Shown: positions 22,231 through 33,875 of the stretch, piece by piece | Layout: every line of letters starts with the position of its first letter | Numbering within the stretch: position 1 is the stretch's first letter | NCBI RefSeq assembly: GCF_000208745.1 | Contig: NC_030856.1 | Coordinates: forward strand, 18,370,202 to 18,434,201 | Origin: Theobroma cacao | Lineage: Eukaryota > Streptophyta > Magnoliopsida > Malvales > Malvaceae | Length of the DNA stretch: 64,000 nt | Direction of reading: 5' to 3' | The notes under the pieces: model-generated | Told to the model about the DNA's origin: nothing | Database searches by the model: none | The model's input: the letters and a program-made list of their open reading frames with translations, nothing else | Program-made: the position numbers and the translations under genes

Positions 22231-23735
22231 AGTTGTTATTTTCCAACATTATTGGAGATGAAATCTCTTGGGGTCCAGTTGAGAAATGGTGATGATGGAT
22301 CCTTATTGGCAAGCTTTATTGTGCGACCTTCGTTACTTAATCAGATCAAGGACATTTAGAGGTCTGATGATGAGTTAAGAAAAGAAATTCAAAAACTGAC
22401 CGATGGGGGAGTCAGTGAGTTCAGATTTGGAGAGGATAACGTCTTGATGTTTAGGGATCGAGTTTGTGTTCCTGAGGGAAACCAGTTGAGACAGGTGATC
22501 ATGGAAGAAGCCCATTCATCTGGCTATGCATTACATCCCGAAAGCACCAAGATGTATAGAACTATCAGGGAGAATTATTGGTGGTCGGGTATGAAGCGAG
22601 ACATAGCAGAATTCGTAGCAAAGTGTCTCGTATGTCAGCAAGTTAAGGCAGAGCATCAGAGGCCAGCAGGTACACTTTAGTCTTTACCTATTCCTGAGTG
22701 GAAATGGGAGCATGTAACTATGGATTTTGGTTTGGGATTGCTGCGGACACAGAAGGGAAAGGATGCAATCTGGGTGATCGTAGATCGATTGACTAAGTCC
22801 GCTCACTTTTTAGCTATCCATAGTGCATACTCTATTGAGAAGCTGGCTCAGCTCTATATAGATGAGATTGTAAGGCTACATGGAGTTCCCGTTTCTATAG
22901 TGTCAGACAGAGATCCTCGATTCACTTCTCGATTATGGCCAAAATTTTAAGAAGCTCTCGGAACCAAATTGAAATTTAGCACTACTTTTCACCCACAGAC
23001 GAATGGTCAGTCAAAGAGGACTATCTAGACTATGGAGGATATGTTGAGGGCTTGTGTCATGGATTTTCTTGGGAGTTGGGATAGGCACTTGCCATTAATG
23101 GAATTTGCTTACAACAACAGTTTCCAGGCTAGCATTGGTATGGCACCATACGAAGCTTTATATGGAAGGAAATGTCGTACTCCACTTTGTTGGAATGAAG
23201 TGGGTGAAAGAAAGTTAGTTAGTGTGGAATTGATTGATCTAACTAATGACAAGATCAAGGTTATACGAGAGAGGCTAAAGGTAGTCCAGAATAGGCAGAA
23301 GAACTATGCAGATAAACGGAGAAACGACTTGGAGTTTGAGATCGATGATAGAGTTTTTCTAAAGGTTTTTCCATGTAAAGGTGTGATTCAATTTGTGAAG
23401 CGGGGAAAGCTTAACCCGAGGTATATTGGACCATTCCGAATCATTGAGAGAATTGGACCAGTGGCTTATTGGTTAGAACTCCAGAGTTAGATCGGATCCA
23501 CAACGTTTTCCATGTCTCCATGCTTAAGAAATATGTACCAGATCCTTCTCACATCCTCGAAGCACCTCCGATCGAGTTGCATGACGATTTGAAGTTCGAT
23601 TTTCAACCTATAAGTATCTTGGATCGAAAGGATCGAGTACCGAGGAACAAGAGTATTTCAATGGTCAAAGTGTTGTGGAAAAGTGCTCGAATGGAGGAAA
23701 TGACATGGGAAGTAGAGCATCAGATGAGGAACTAA
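22231..23735 (+). pseudogene. Integrase of element C
   Basis: The zinc-binding HHCC domain is readable from 22444 (EEAHSSGYALHPESTKM, then CLVCQQVKAEH). The catalytic core starts at 22720, with the first Asp at 22723-22725 (MDFGLG) and the second at 22906-22908 (SDRDPRF). The third acidic residue is lost: the block reads HPQTNGQSKRTI, with Lys at 23014-23016 in place of Glu. Then come a TAG at 23026-23028 and the C-terminal part with the GPF motif (RYIGPFRIIERIGPVAY). A final frameshift near 23480 leads to the C-terminal tail ending at 23735. Strand transfer should be impossible. Confidence 0.9.
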
Positions 23736-23792
23736 TACCCGCATCTATTTGTCAAATTTGGTAAGTGAAATTTTGAGGTCAAAATTTTATTT

Positions 23793-23802
23793 TAAGGGGG
23801 GT
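23793..23802 (+). other. Polypurine tract of element C
   Basis: TAAGGGGGGT lies just upstream of the 3' LTR start at 23808, where plus-strand synthesis would be primed. The corresponding tract in element D is at 33862-33869. Confidence 0.75.
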
Positions 23803-23807
23803 AGAAT

Positions 23808-24683
23808 TGTAAAACCCAACCCTATAAACACATGTCATGACATACATGCACTGAGTAGCATGTTATTACGCTAGGAAAGCACTTCAGAATAGATGAAACT
23901 CGGTATTGTACCTAACGGTACACTTGAGTTGATTTAACCTCGAACTAGTTCAAATAGGAATCGTAGGATGAAATTTAATATTATGTAGTCCAGGAATAAC
24001 TAAAAATGATTGTTTGGAGTTCGACGGTGCATTTGGGGTAAAATGGAAAATTTCGATGTTCAGGGGCAAAATCATCATTTTGCCACCTAAGATAATAATT
24101 TGATCATGGAGTGAAATTTTTTACCAAGATTAACTATTTGGAGTATAATTTAATGATAGGAAGTGAAAATTTTAGGGGCCACTTGTCATTGTAATTATTA
24201 TTGTACATTATAACTTTGTAAATTATAGTATGTATGAATTTATTTTGTTCTCACGCTACAAAAATTATTTATGTATAGTTCTATAAAAATTATTTTATAA
24301 GAAAATGAAATATATTATCAAATATTTTTATTTAGTCTAGTTAGCCAACTTTTCACTCTAAATGGATGATTTAGATTACAAAAATTTATTTTAAATCGGT
24401 AGTGGATATTTTATACCATACGTTATATTTTTGTCAGGTTTCAAAATTTTTGATAAAAATGACCAAAATACCCCTGTGTGGTGAAAATTTTATTTTGATT
24501 GTTTTCGATCTAAAATAGTTTCTATTCTCTTAAAACTCGATATTTAGTAACTATTGCTCACAAGGGAGGTGGACAACTGATGCAAGAGCCTTGCGAGGTT
24601 TCAGTGAATATACTAGGTAATGAAGGTTTACCGAGACTTCGTGGCGATTGTCATGGGCTCGAGGGAGGTTTCGGGTCGTGATA
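23808..24683 (+). mobile_element. 3' LTR of element C, internally deleted
   Basis: It begins TGTAAAACCCAACC and ends GGGTCGTGATA. It matches the 5' LTR at both ends, but about 2.07 kb is missing: after AGGAAGTGAAAATTTT (24160s) the sequence jumps to AGGGGCCACTTGTCATTG. This is equivalent to removing about 16209-18276 of the 5' LTR. A short ATTT at both break positions suggests a microhomology-mediated deletion. Confidence 0.92.
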
Positions 24684-26473
24684 ATACTACCCTTGGTAAG
24701 GGAATAGAAATACGTTATGAGAATTGCGGAAATCTACTTTAAAAAAAAAGGACGATGATTTGAAAATTCAAGTACTCGTATATGAGTAAAGATTTGGTAA
24801 TGAGACATGACCTAAAGTTGGAATACTACAATATGAATTTTGATTAAGAAAATTGACTTATAAAACACTTAGTGTTTAGAGATGGTGCCAATTAGTGGTT
24901 TACTCTTGTATGAGAATGGAATATTGAAATCAGCTTTGTGTATTCAACACAAATGATGAGCATGATCTAACCAACCAAGAGAAGAAATGATTCTAACCTT
25001 GATTGTTGGTTTTTTTGGTTTTACAGATGGCTTATTGAGCTTGATATGCCTAAGGCTATTCAAAGTTAAAATTTTTGGAAATATATCTGTATGGATATAT
25101 ATGTTGCATATTGGTATAAAAGCTCATGCGGAGTTAGTTATAATTTGATCCGATGATGATATTCTATCAATGGTTATAGTGCTAGACAATGATTAAGATA
25201 ATTTATCGCTGATTTTGGTAGTGAACAAGTGGATTATAATTCTGTTAGCTTAAAAGTAAGTGTTTATACTTTTGGTATGAGTTCATCAAATTCTATTATA
25301 TCATGATAAAACTTGGTGTTTTGATATAGCTTGAGAAGCTTGGTATATGACCTAGCTTAACTGTGAGCTAGAAATTGTTAGGCTATTATGAAGTACACAA
25401 ATAGAGAAGTATGACATGAATTTAATATCCTAATGGGCAATGGAAAATGATGTATTAGTTTTGGTATAACTTCAATATATATAGTTTTGAGATATAAAAA
25501 TGTGGGGAAAAGTTTGTAGCTTATGCGTAAAGGTGTGCATTTGGATTCGTATAATTAAAAATGTAAAATCTGTCTTGATTGATATAAAGTTCATGATTCA
25601 AAATGAATGATTATGGATTTAATTTTCTAAGGTAAAAGGGACTAAAAGAAGTTCATATCATAAAGGCCTTAATAGATGATTCTGAAATTTTAAAGTGCAC
25701 TTAAGGAGAGACAAATGTTTAATTTGATCTTCAAATTGATAAACTAATGAGGCCATGAGATCTGATGTTTGGAGTAAATTTGAGAAATATCAAGTTAGAT
25801 ATGTTGTGGGTGATTGATGACGAACAAATTAGCTATGACATCGGAAATGTAGAAATAATTAGTAATCAAAATGAGACTTGGAAAGGAACTTTAAAAGGAA
25901 AATTTTGAGCAACTTTAATCTTGAGAGGTTGAGTTATTGATTAAAGAGATTGATTAAGATTATAAGGGGGTATGCGGAATGTCATGATTTATTGAAATGC
26001 CTTATGGTATAAGTTGAGATTTATCTAGTGAGCACTCGAACATGAAAGTATTGGAGTTTGTTTTTGGGAAGATGGTTACTAATGGTTACCGGATTTGAAT
26101 CATCTGTGATGTTAAACATATATGAATAAATAAAGAGTGTTTGATCCTTATGTATTATGAAATGCTTGAATGGAATTTGTATGGAGGTATGTGAAACAGA
26201 ATAGAGGTTGGTTGACCATTTAGACCCATAGTCAATGGTGGAATAAATGCTTGAATGTTGGAAGGTTTGATAAAAGATCAAAGTAGAGGAATTGTGGATG
26301 GTTAAGTAAACATGCATGATTGATGATTTAAGGATGATTTGATTGAGGTGTGATCAGAATTAATAGCATATTTGAATTCTCTTCATAAGATAAAGAATGA
26401 TATTGTTTTGATCCAACAAGAGTAGTACACATAATTATATATTATGACATCGTTGACTTTTCTATAAAGATTG
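24684..26473 (+). mobile_element. Internal region of B, second part
   Basis: It resumes after element C with the duplicated ATACT and ends at GATTG, the target of element D. It is AT-rich and without recognisable domains. The ORF at 26021-26317 on the minus strand resembles no family I know and is probably chance. Confidence 0.65.
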
Positions 26474-27068
26474 TGTCAAGCCCGACTCCAATATGTTTAT
26501 TATGCCATTCTTACATAAGAATGCATGTTTGCTTACTTGGGTACCTCAAAAATCGTTAAAGGACAACAATGTACCAAATGGTACAATTAAGTTGAATTAA
26601 GCCTCGAACTAGTCCAAATAGAGATTTTAAGATGAAATTGAGAATTTTAAAACCCCATAATGACTTAAAATGGTGATTCGGAGTTGGAGGACCGATTTGG
26701 AGTCAAATTGGAATTTTCATGAACTAGGGGCAATTGGTCATTTTCCACCCGAGGTTAAAATCTGAGTGTTGGATAAAATTTTTTACTAAGATTGAGCATT
26801 TGGAGTATAATTTAAGTTTGAGAAGTGAAGAATTTTAATTCTGACATTTTTTCGAGCATAAGGGTAAAATAGTCATTTTGCCACCAAAGGGTAAAATTGT
26901 AATTTTACACCACCCAACACTTGTCTAGCACATGGATTTTACCCAATATTATCATGGATAATTGAGCAAATTTGAGTGGTGGAGACAAATTGCTTAATGG
27001 GTAAGTATGACACATGGACCAACGGAATGGTGACATGTGTCAAATTCTCATCCATTTATTATTTTCCT

Positions 27069-27077
27069 TATAAATTA
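27069..27077 (+). promoter_or_regulatory. Candidate TATA box of LTR-gamma
   Basis: TATAAATTA in TTTCCTTATAAATTAGCACAAAATCAGCCC. The equivalent in the 3' LTR is TATAAATT at 34477-34484, and the element is also kept in the copies at about 38205 and 45115. Spacing to the following pyrimidine-rich CCCATTTCTCTTC tract is about 25-30 bases, suitable for initiation. Confidence 0.55.
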
Positions 27078-29059
27078 GCACAAAATCAGCCCATTTCTCT
27101 TCATATGGCCGACAAAAGGAAGAACAAAGCAAGAACAAAGGAAGAAAAAGGAAGAACAAAACCCTAGGTGGAAAATTCAAGGGAAAAGTTTGAAAATTCA
27201 AGGAAACAAGTGACAAAAGGTAAGATTTTTCAATTCTAGCTTGTGATCTACCTTTCCTATGCATTATTTTGCATTTTTCATGGTTGAATCACAAGATATC
27301 ATGAAGGATTCATGGCTGACTGAATTTAGAGAGAGAAGATTTGATGATTTATTTGGTTAGATTTTGAGATATTTTAGTGTTTTTAGTTGCTTAGTGTTGT
27401 GTAGCATGAAAAGCCAACAAGAAAAATTCATTTTCTCCCATCACCCATCATTGGCCGAATTCTCCATGTAGAATATTGATGATGATTTTGATTTTATTTC
27501 AAGTGATTTGGTTAGGAATTAGTGATTTATGGTGCAAGAATCAATCTTGAAAAATTATAATGTTGATGCGCCCACCATGGCCGAATTTTCCAAGAGATAA
27601 TGTAAGGATGATTTTGCCATATTTCAAGTTATTTAATTTGTGTTTGATGATTTAGAGCATTGGGAGAAAAATAAAATTATATGAAGTTGAATTGGATGTA
27701 TTGGCCAATTAATCGAGTGATAGATCAAATTAGGCCAATACCGTTTAATTTAGGTACACAATTGAATTTATGTAGAACACCTTGTTTAGACAATAATCCA
27801 AACAATTTGCATCCTATTTCATACATTAGTATAAAGCCTGAATTTGTTTTAGAACAATTTAGCACAATGTAGTAAATGGCTTATTGTGCATTATGTCTAG
27901 GTGGTGAGCATTCTGGCAAAAGTAAAGAGATAGTACCCGAGGATCAAGAATCGGAGTACTTGGAATTCGACTCCCGAAATAGTGAGTAACCTTATTATTG
28001 TCTTAATTATCTAAAATATGTTTTTATTCAATTTTGCAATTTTTATAGAAAATGAGTTTAAATGGTTAATTTTTAGGTTTTATAAACAAAATGTGTTTAA
28101 ATGAAAGGATTTTATAAATTGTCTTGAAATTGAATGATGGCTTTAAAAATAGAGTAATTGGAGACCACTTAATGTGTTATAAATTTATGGTTCTAATTGA
28201 TTGGCTTACGATAATATTTGCATGAATGGTTGAATTGGTAAATGTGTTAAAAATGTATGAACTATTGATTTACCTTGAGAGGCTATAAAATAAAATAATT
28301 GCCATGTCATGCTATTACAAATTTGTTTGTATGGTGGGTTATAAATTAGTCGCTACAGTGGACGGGTTCCGTGGACCAGCCTATTAGAAGGGCATGGTAA
28401 CTCTATTATATTCATACCTCAGTATGAGAGGCGCGGTTGGATAACTCCTGAGGCTAAAACTTTAGAGTTCACTTTACACCAAACCACCACGGGAGGGTGA
28501 ACTCAGCCAATGTCAAGGAACGACTATGTTTTCAAAATCAAAACATGATTTATGTGTACATAACTTTTTAACAGCCTTGGCTGACTCGGTTGGGATATTC
28601 CTCAATCAAGGTATCCCTGATAACTGGGTATGAGAATGATTTTGGTACGAGCCAAAGTTTTAAGAAATTCATAAGCCATGTTGATTACTCGATTTATATG
28701 AATTGATTTTATTTGGTTGAAGCAAGTTGAAAGGTGATGAATTACAGTATGTTAAACTATTTTATCTATCTCCATTTACTCAACTTTAGATATTTTAGAT
28801 GGTATTTGTTTACTCACTGGGATTATATAATCTCATCACCCTCATTTCCACGAATTTCAGGCTCAGAATAGGCTGTAGATAGCTGATTTCATTGAGGCTA
28901 CCATTGGATTTGCATCCTCCAAATTGTAGGTTCACAATCTTCCTTACTTTTAGTTATTTGGGGGCCCACTGGTTATTGTAAATTAAATTAAATACTCTGG
29001 TTTACTGTATTACAATATGTATGAATTTATTTTGCTTTTACATTGCTATAAAAAAATTA

Positions 29060-29060
29060 N
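29060..29060. other. Single-base assembly gap
   Basis: One N inside the 5' LTR of D. The LTR sequence steps back by about 470 bp after it, so it marks a join between overlapping or different LTR copies rather than a real base. Confidence 0.9.
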
Positions 29061-29955
29061 GCCCTCGATCAAGGTATCCCTGATAACTGGGTATGAGAAT
29101 AATTTTGGCAAGAGCCAAAGTTTTAAGAAATTCATAAGCCATGTTGATTACTCGATTTATATGAATTGATTTTATTTGGTTGAAACAAGTGGAAATGTGA
29201 TGAATTACAGTATGTTAAACTATTTTATCTGTCTCCATTTACTCAACTTTAGATATTTTAGATGGTATTTGTTTACTCACTGGGATTATATAATCTCACC
29301 ACCCTCCTTTCCACCCATTTCAGGCTCAGAATAGGCTATAGATAGCTGATTTCATCGAGGCTATCATTGGATTTGCATCCTCCAAAATGTAAGTTCACAA
29401 TCTTCCTTACTTTAAGTTATTCCGGGGCCCGCTGGTTATTGTAAATTAAATTAAATACTCTGGCTTATTGTATTACAATATGTATGAATTTATTTTGCTT
29501 TTACACTGCTACAAAAAAATTATTTACGTATAACTCTAAAAATATTATTTTATAAGAAAATAGAATATTTTATTGAATATTTCTTTTATTTTTTTTATTA
29601 TATCCAAATAATCATAATTTCTTTTTAAATGAAGGTTTTAGATGTTTAAACTTATTTTTGATTATGAATTATGTGTTTTGTACTCCCATACTACATTTTT
29701 AGAACATTTCGAGAATTTTGAGAAAAAATGACCAAAATGCCCTTGTGAGAAAAAAATGTTTTTCTATTGTTTTGATTTGGAAATAGTTTATAATCTCTCA
29801 AAACATAATTTTAGGGACTAATACACACAAGGGAAATGAAAAAAAAAAACTGATGTTAAGCCTTGCGAGGTTTCGATTAACATTCTGGGTAATGAATGTC
29901 TATCAGGACGTCGCAGTGGTTGTCACGGGCTCGATAGGAGTTTCGGGTCGTGACA

Positions 29956-32900
29956 ATTCAGGTGGTATCAGAGCCTTTGATTTTAAAGATTAGAGCTTTT
30001 GGGTTTAAAGTTGTTTTAAAAATTTACAGTGTTAGTGTGCCCCAAGTTAAGTTTGATAAAATAGAATCCGTGCATCTGCATATAGAATTTGGAGTTGTTT
30101 AGACTCGTTTTGTTTCTTCTTATAGATCTTATGGGAGCATAAGTCATAGACAGGGAGCTATATGAACTCTTGTTCCCAGTAATCCACTTCCTTGCTAATG
30201 TCATGCAAAGGTCATAAGTAAGGTTGTTGTTTAGGTTTAAGATGCCACCCATGACACGAGCCAGTGTTAGAAAGATCTTAAAACGAATGCTCCTAATGAA
30301 AGATTAATGAAATGATATATCCCTTCGATTAAGGGTAAAGAAATTTGGAGTTGGACTAATAGGCCGTGATAATTTATTCATTTGGTGGAGTTATAATTGA
30401 ACTCATGGTTGTCAATTGAAAAAAGATTTGGGGACTATGGATTATATTGGGGTTAATATAAAGGAGCACGTGTGATAATGGTAATAAGGGGCTCACTTTG
30501 ATTAGAATGAATAATGATGGTTGTAATTCACTTGGAGTGTATAAATTAAGCATTGACGTAAGAGAAAACCCATACTTATGTGCATGAAGATAAGAACACT
30601 ATGTTAATTGAGCTTGTTATGCCCATATAAAAGTGGTGTTGGGATTTTGAAATATTTTATATGTGAATATGTGTTGAATAGGTACAGCAGCTTAGAGGGA
30701 ACTTGTGTTGATTTCAATTAAGCGATTGTGAGATTTCAAGAATTGATTGGACCTATTATAGTTCATGGATATAAACACGTGAATTAACTCGAGAGTGAGT
30801 ATCAATGATTATTATAATTGATGTGTGGTCATGAAGTAAGAAGTTAGTAAACAAATCTGCTCTAAGAATGAGCTTGAACTTTGCTATGCATAGCAGAGGG
30901 AGCCAAGGGATTGAAGGACTAAATGTGGAATTGACAGCTTGAGGTTAAATGACTTGGAAATGTCGAATCTAGTCTAAGTGCCGTATGAAGTTCCATAATT
31001 GACACTGATATACAAATTACTTGAAAGATCAATCTAAAAGTTTATTCAGTTTAAAGTGTGGCCTATGATACGAATGATCAGTCTTGAAGGTGATCTCCCC
31101 AGAGTAAGGAATTTAGAGAATGTTGATGTTTGGATATACTCTAAGAGAGAGAACTTCTGCATCCTAAGTTTAGGGCAACTTTGATCTTATGATCGCAAAG
31201 GCAAGGTGTAATAACTAAGTAAATTATTCACTTAATAAATGTGATTGGTTATTCATGAATAAAGTCAAAATCTTAACATTTAGTGGCGTACAATTTGATA
31301 ATGATGTATTTAAGAGTTATTTGGAGATAATTCCTTCATCAAATGTGCACTAAATGCTATGGTAAAGGCATATCAATGTTAATATGAAATGTATCCAGGA
31401 ATGATCTTAACATATCACCAAAGGAGAATTAAACATGTTGAAATTAATGTTCTAATAGTGTGCATATGATAGAAAGCTAGTTTGTAAGTTGTAGTTTTCA
31501 TGATCATGAAATATATAAAGATTATCAATATATGGACATACACTTGGAGTTGTAATTTACAAGTTTGGAGTATTTAAGATATGATTAAATGGAATTAGCA
31601 TTAGTTAAGGTACGTAAATCTTCTAACTAAATTATGTGGAGTATGCATGATAGTAGAATGGAGGAACATAGTGCTGTGATACTATATGGTGAAGTTACTA
31701 TACAATATGGAAAGAATATTCTAAAGTGGAATTTATTGATTATTGATAAGTGTTATAGGATGAGATGAATTTGAAAATATTGACTTGACCTATGAGCGCA
31801 AGAGGATATAAATGGTTATGGAAATTGTGACGTAAGCTTGGAGGAAAACCAAACGGTTGAGAATGATTAGTGTAGTAACCTTAAATATAGATGAATAACA
31901 TTGATTAAGTAAACTCCAATAGCCATCGTGCTGCGGTGCTAAGAACACTTCATGTCTAGGACGCATGAATAAAATGAGACAGATGTGAAGTTGAACTTTT
32001 GAGTTGAACAAAAGTCATTGAACTTGATTCTAAGTTTTGTTAACTGGAGTTTTAAGGTTTTGGAAGGTATCAATATGAATGAGTTAAAGCTGAAATGGTT
32101 AAAGGCGTTCCCTTCGGGGGGGAGCAAAAGGTCTAGGGTTCGAAACTTGGCGAGAAGGTCCTGCAGGGCTTGTCGTGCCCCCCTTAGGTGCGGGGTTCCG
32201 AGTAAGTCAAGTGATGGGGATCCAGACATAACAATACCTTTGAGTGGGCCCCGAAAGGGGTGCCACATAAATGGCTAAGTTACGGGTTAAGTGATCACAT
32301 GTTGTGAGACATAAGTTTAAGATAGATATCCCCAAGGAAATACTCAAGAGAAGTTCTGCCCTGGATCTTGGGAAAGCGAACACTAAGTTATGTAGTTATA
32401 AAAAGGAAGCTGTAAGTTAAGAGTGATACTTGTATTGACATTAAAAAAGTACTTGAGGAGAATCTAGTTACAAGTCTTGTAATTTCAAGTGCAATTTATA
32501 AATTGGCTAAGGGAGAATGGTGTTATGTTCATATGAAAGAGTGGAACAAAGGATGATTGAAGTTGACCTTGATAATGAAGTCGGATAATGAAACTTTCCT
32601 AATATATTATGGAAATTGGAATTCGAAATGCTTGAGGCATACACGATTCAAATGAGTCTGAGTTTTAAGTGACAAATCAATATCGGAATGTAAGAAGGAT
32701 ACAATATATGTAGAGGCATGAAAGATAATCGAGGAATAAGGATGACTCTCAAAAATTATGGTATTGCATAACATGCAATGGTCAAGTCAAGGAATATTTT
32801 TGAAGTATCAATGGGATTATAAAGCATAAACGCATAATGGATTATAATTCAATGGAGATGACATTATGTTGCAATGATATATAGTACAAGAAGACTTAAG

Positions 32901-33875
32901 CATATAATTGGAAATGATAAGAAGAGAGTATAAGTATGTAAATGATGTGGAACTATACATAGGCATGATGAGAATTTGTATGAATTATGAAGATTATTCT
33001 ATTGAATCTTGGTTATGGATGGGAATAAACAAAGAGAAATTATTCTGAAGGCATTTGAAAATAGAGACCCGTATACATAATGAGGAATATGGACATTTGA
33101 ATGTGCATGTATACGTATGTGTGGTGTTAGTGATATACCCAACTAAAATGAAGAATGGTTTTAATGGTTTGAGATTTAAACTCAATATATTTGATGAGTT
33201 GTATAGATAATGTAATGATCAAGAATCTTATCAGAAGTCGATTTATGGTGACCTAAGGAATTTTGGGGAAATAGTTAAGGGAATGTAATCCATAGTGCGA
33301 TTAAGCTATATGAGATGGACTAATAGGATTAAGAAGATTTTAATTTCCTAAATGCAAGGTAAACATGAAGTATGTGGAATTAATTGAAGCCATTAATCTT
33401 CCTTAACGTTGAGGATATGTATAGGAATGAGTATAGTGTGTTAATGATGTCGTAAACTACACAATAGTGTATGATGATAGGATGAATGAATGAAAGTCGA
33501 GAAGTTTGATATGGAATGAAGTAATAAGATAGTGATTGGTATACCTAAATAAGTATAAAATGCGATCGAAATTGCTATGATTGGGATGGAGTTATGGTTC
33601 AAGTTTAATGATAGTAATAGAAACATGCTTGGTGTTACGATATAAGAGATCATAATTGTGAAGGTTACTGTTGATTTGATTTTAAAGTATAATCATAGAC
33701 ATAAGTGAAGTACTCGTGTTGAATTGGAGGTAAATGAGGTGAACAAATCGAAATTCCCTATAAAAGGGAGGACATAAGAAGTCGAGCATTAGATGAGAAA
33801 ACAATACCCCACATTTTCTCTTAGTTCAGTAAATGAAATTTTAAGGTCAAAATTTTATTTTAAGGGGAGTAGTGC
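29956..33875 (+). mobile_element. Internal region of D, largely non-coding
   Basis: It starts with a TGGTATCAGAGCC primer site at 29963-29975. A leader shared with B leads to a decayed gag start at 30242 (MPPMTRASVRKI). The following 3.4 kb aligns in part to the internal region of B (30140-31340 and 31460-31550 at least). It has no protein domain that I recognise. A GC-rich insertion at 32088-32268 stands out (see the SINE-like entry). The polypurine tract AAGGGGAG is at 33862-33869. Confidence 0.8.
32088..32268 (+). mobile_element. Candidate tRNA-derived SINE
   Basis: A GC-rich island in AT-rich surroundings. GGTTCGAAACT at 32137-32147 matches the RNA polymerase III B box. AGCTGAAATGG at 32088-32098 resembles an A box, at a spacing close to that of tRNA genes. 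Sequence between includes GCGTTCCCTTCGGGG, a style seen in plant SINE heads. AAATGGTTAA (32093) and AAATGGCTAA (32270) could be an imperfect target duplication, but then the proposed A box would fall partly outside. The 3' tail is not the usual poly(A) or T. ORFs on both strands here are not credible proteins. Confidence 0.45.

Larger units (their letters stand above)
15840..24683 (+). mobile_element. Element C: Ty3/gypsy retrotransposon with gag-pol
   Basis: It is flanked by an exact 5-bp duplication ATACT (15835-15839 and 24684-24688). The order is 5' LTR-beta 15840-18788, primer site 18795-18807, gag-pol 18986-23735, polypurine tract 23793-23802, and 3' LTR 23808-24683. The 3' LTR is only 876 bp against 2949 bp because of an internal deletion. 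Domain order protease, RT, RNase H, integrase is typical of Ty3/gypsy. The C-terminus (ILDRKDRVPRNKSISMVKVLWK then EEMTWE) resembles the Tekay/Del chromovirus type. It inserted into the internal region of B. Confidence 0.95.
26474..29955 (+). mobile_element. 5' LTR of D (LTR-gamma) with internal assembly gap
   Basis: TGTCAAGCCCGACTCC to GGGTCGTGACA. It is 3482 bp, about 470 bp longer than its partner, because the block at about 28590-29059 is repeated at 29061-29520 around a single N at 29060. A TATA box (27069-27077) precedes CATATGGCCG and a GAAGAACAAAG-rich leader. The shared minus-strand ORF at 27040-27264 recurs in every gamma copy and is most simply explained by LTR homology. Confidence 0.9.

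Noticed and set aside
27040..27264. Minus-strand ORF (74 codons) that recurs at 34484, 38176 and 45099
   Set aside because: All copies lie at the same position of LTR-gamma. Conservation is explained by LTR homology, copies end differently, and the peptide is a low-complexity Leu/Phe-rich reading of a purine-rich leader.
32018..32278. Overlapping ORFs on both strands in a GC-rich island
   Set aside because: Neither resembles a protein family. The tRNA-like boxes make a SINE a better explanation.
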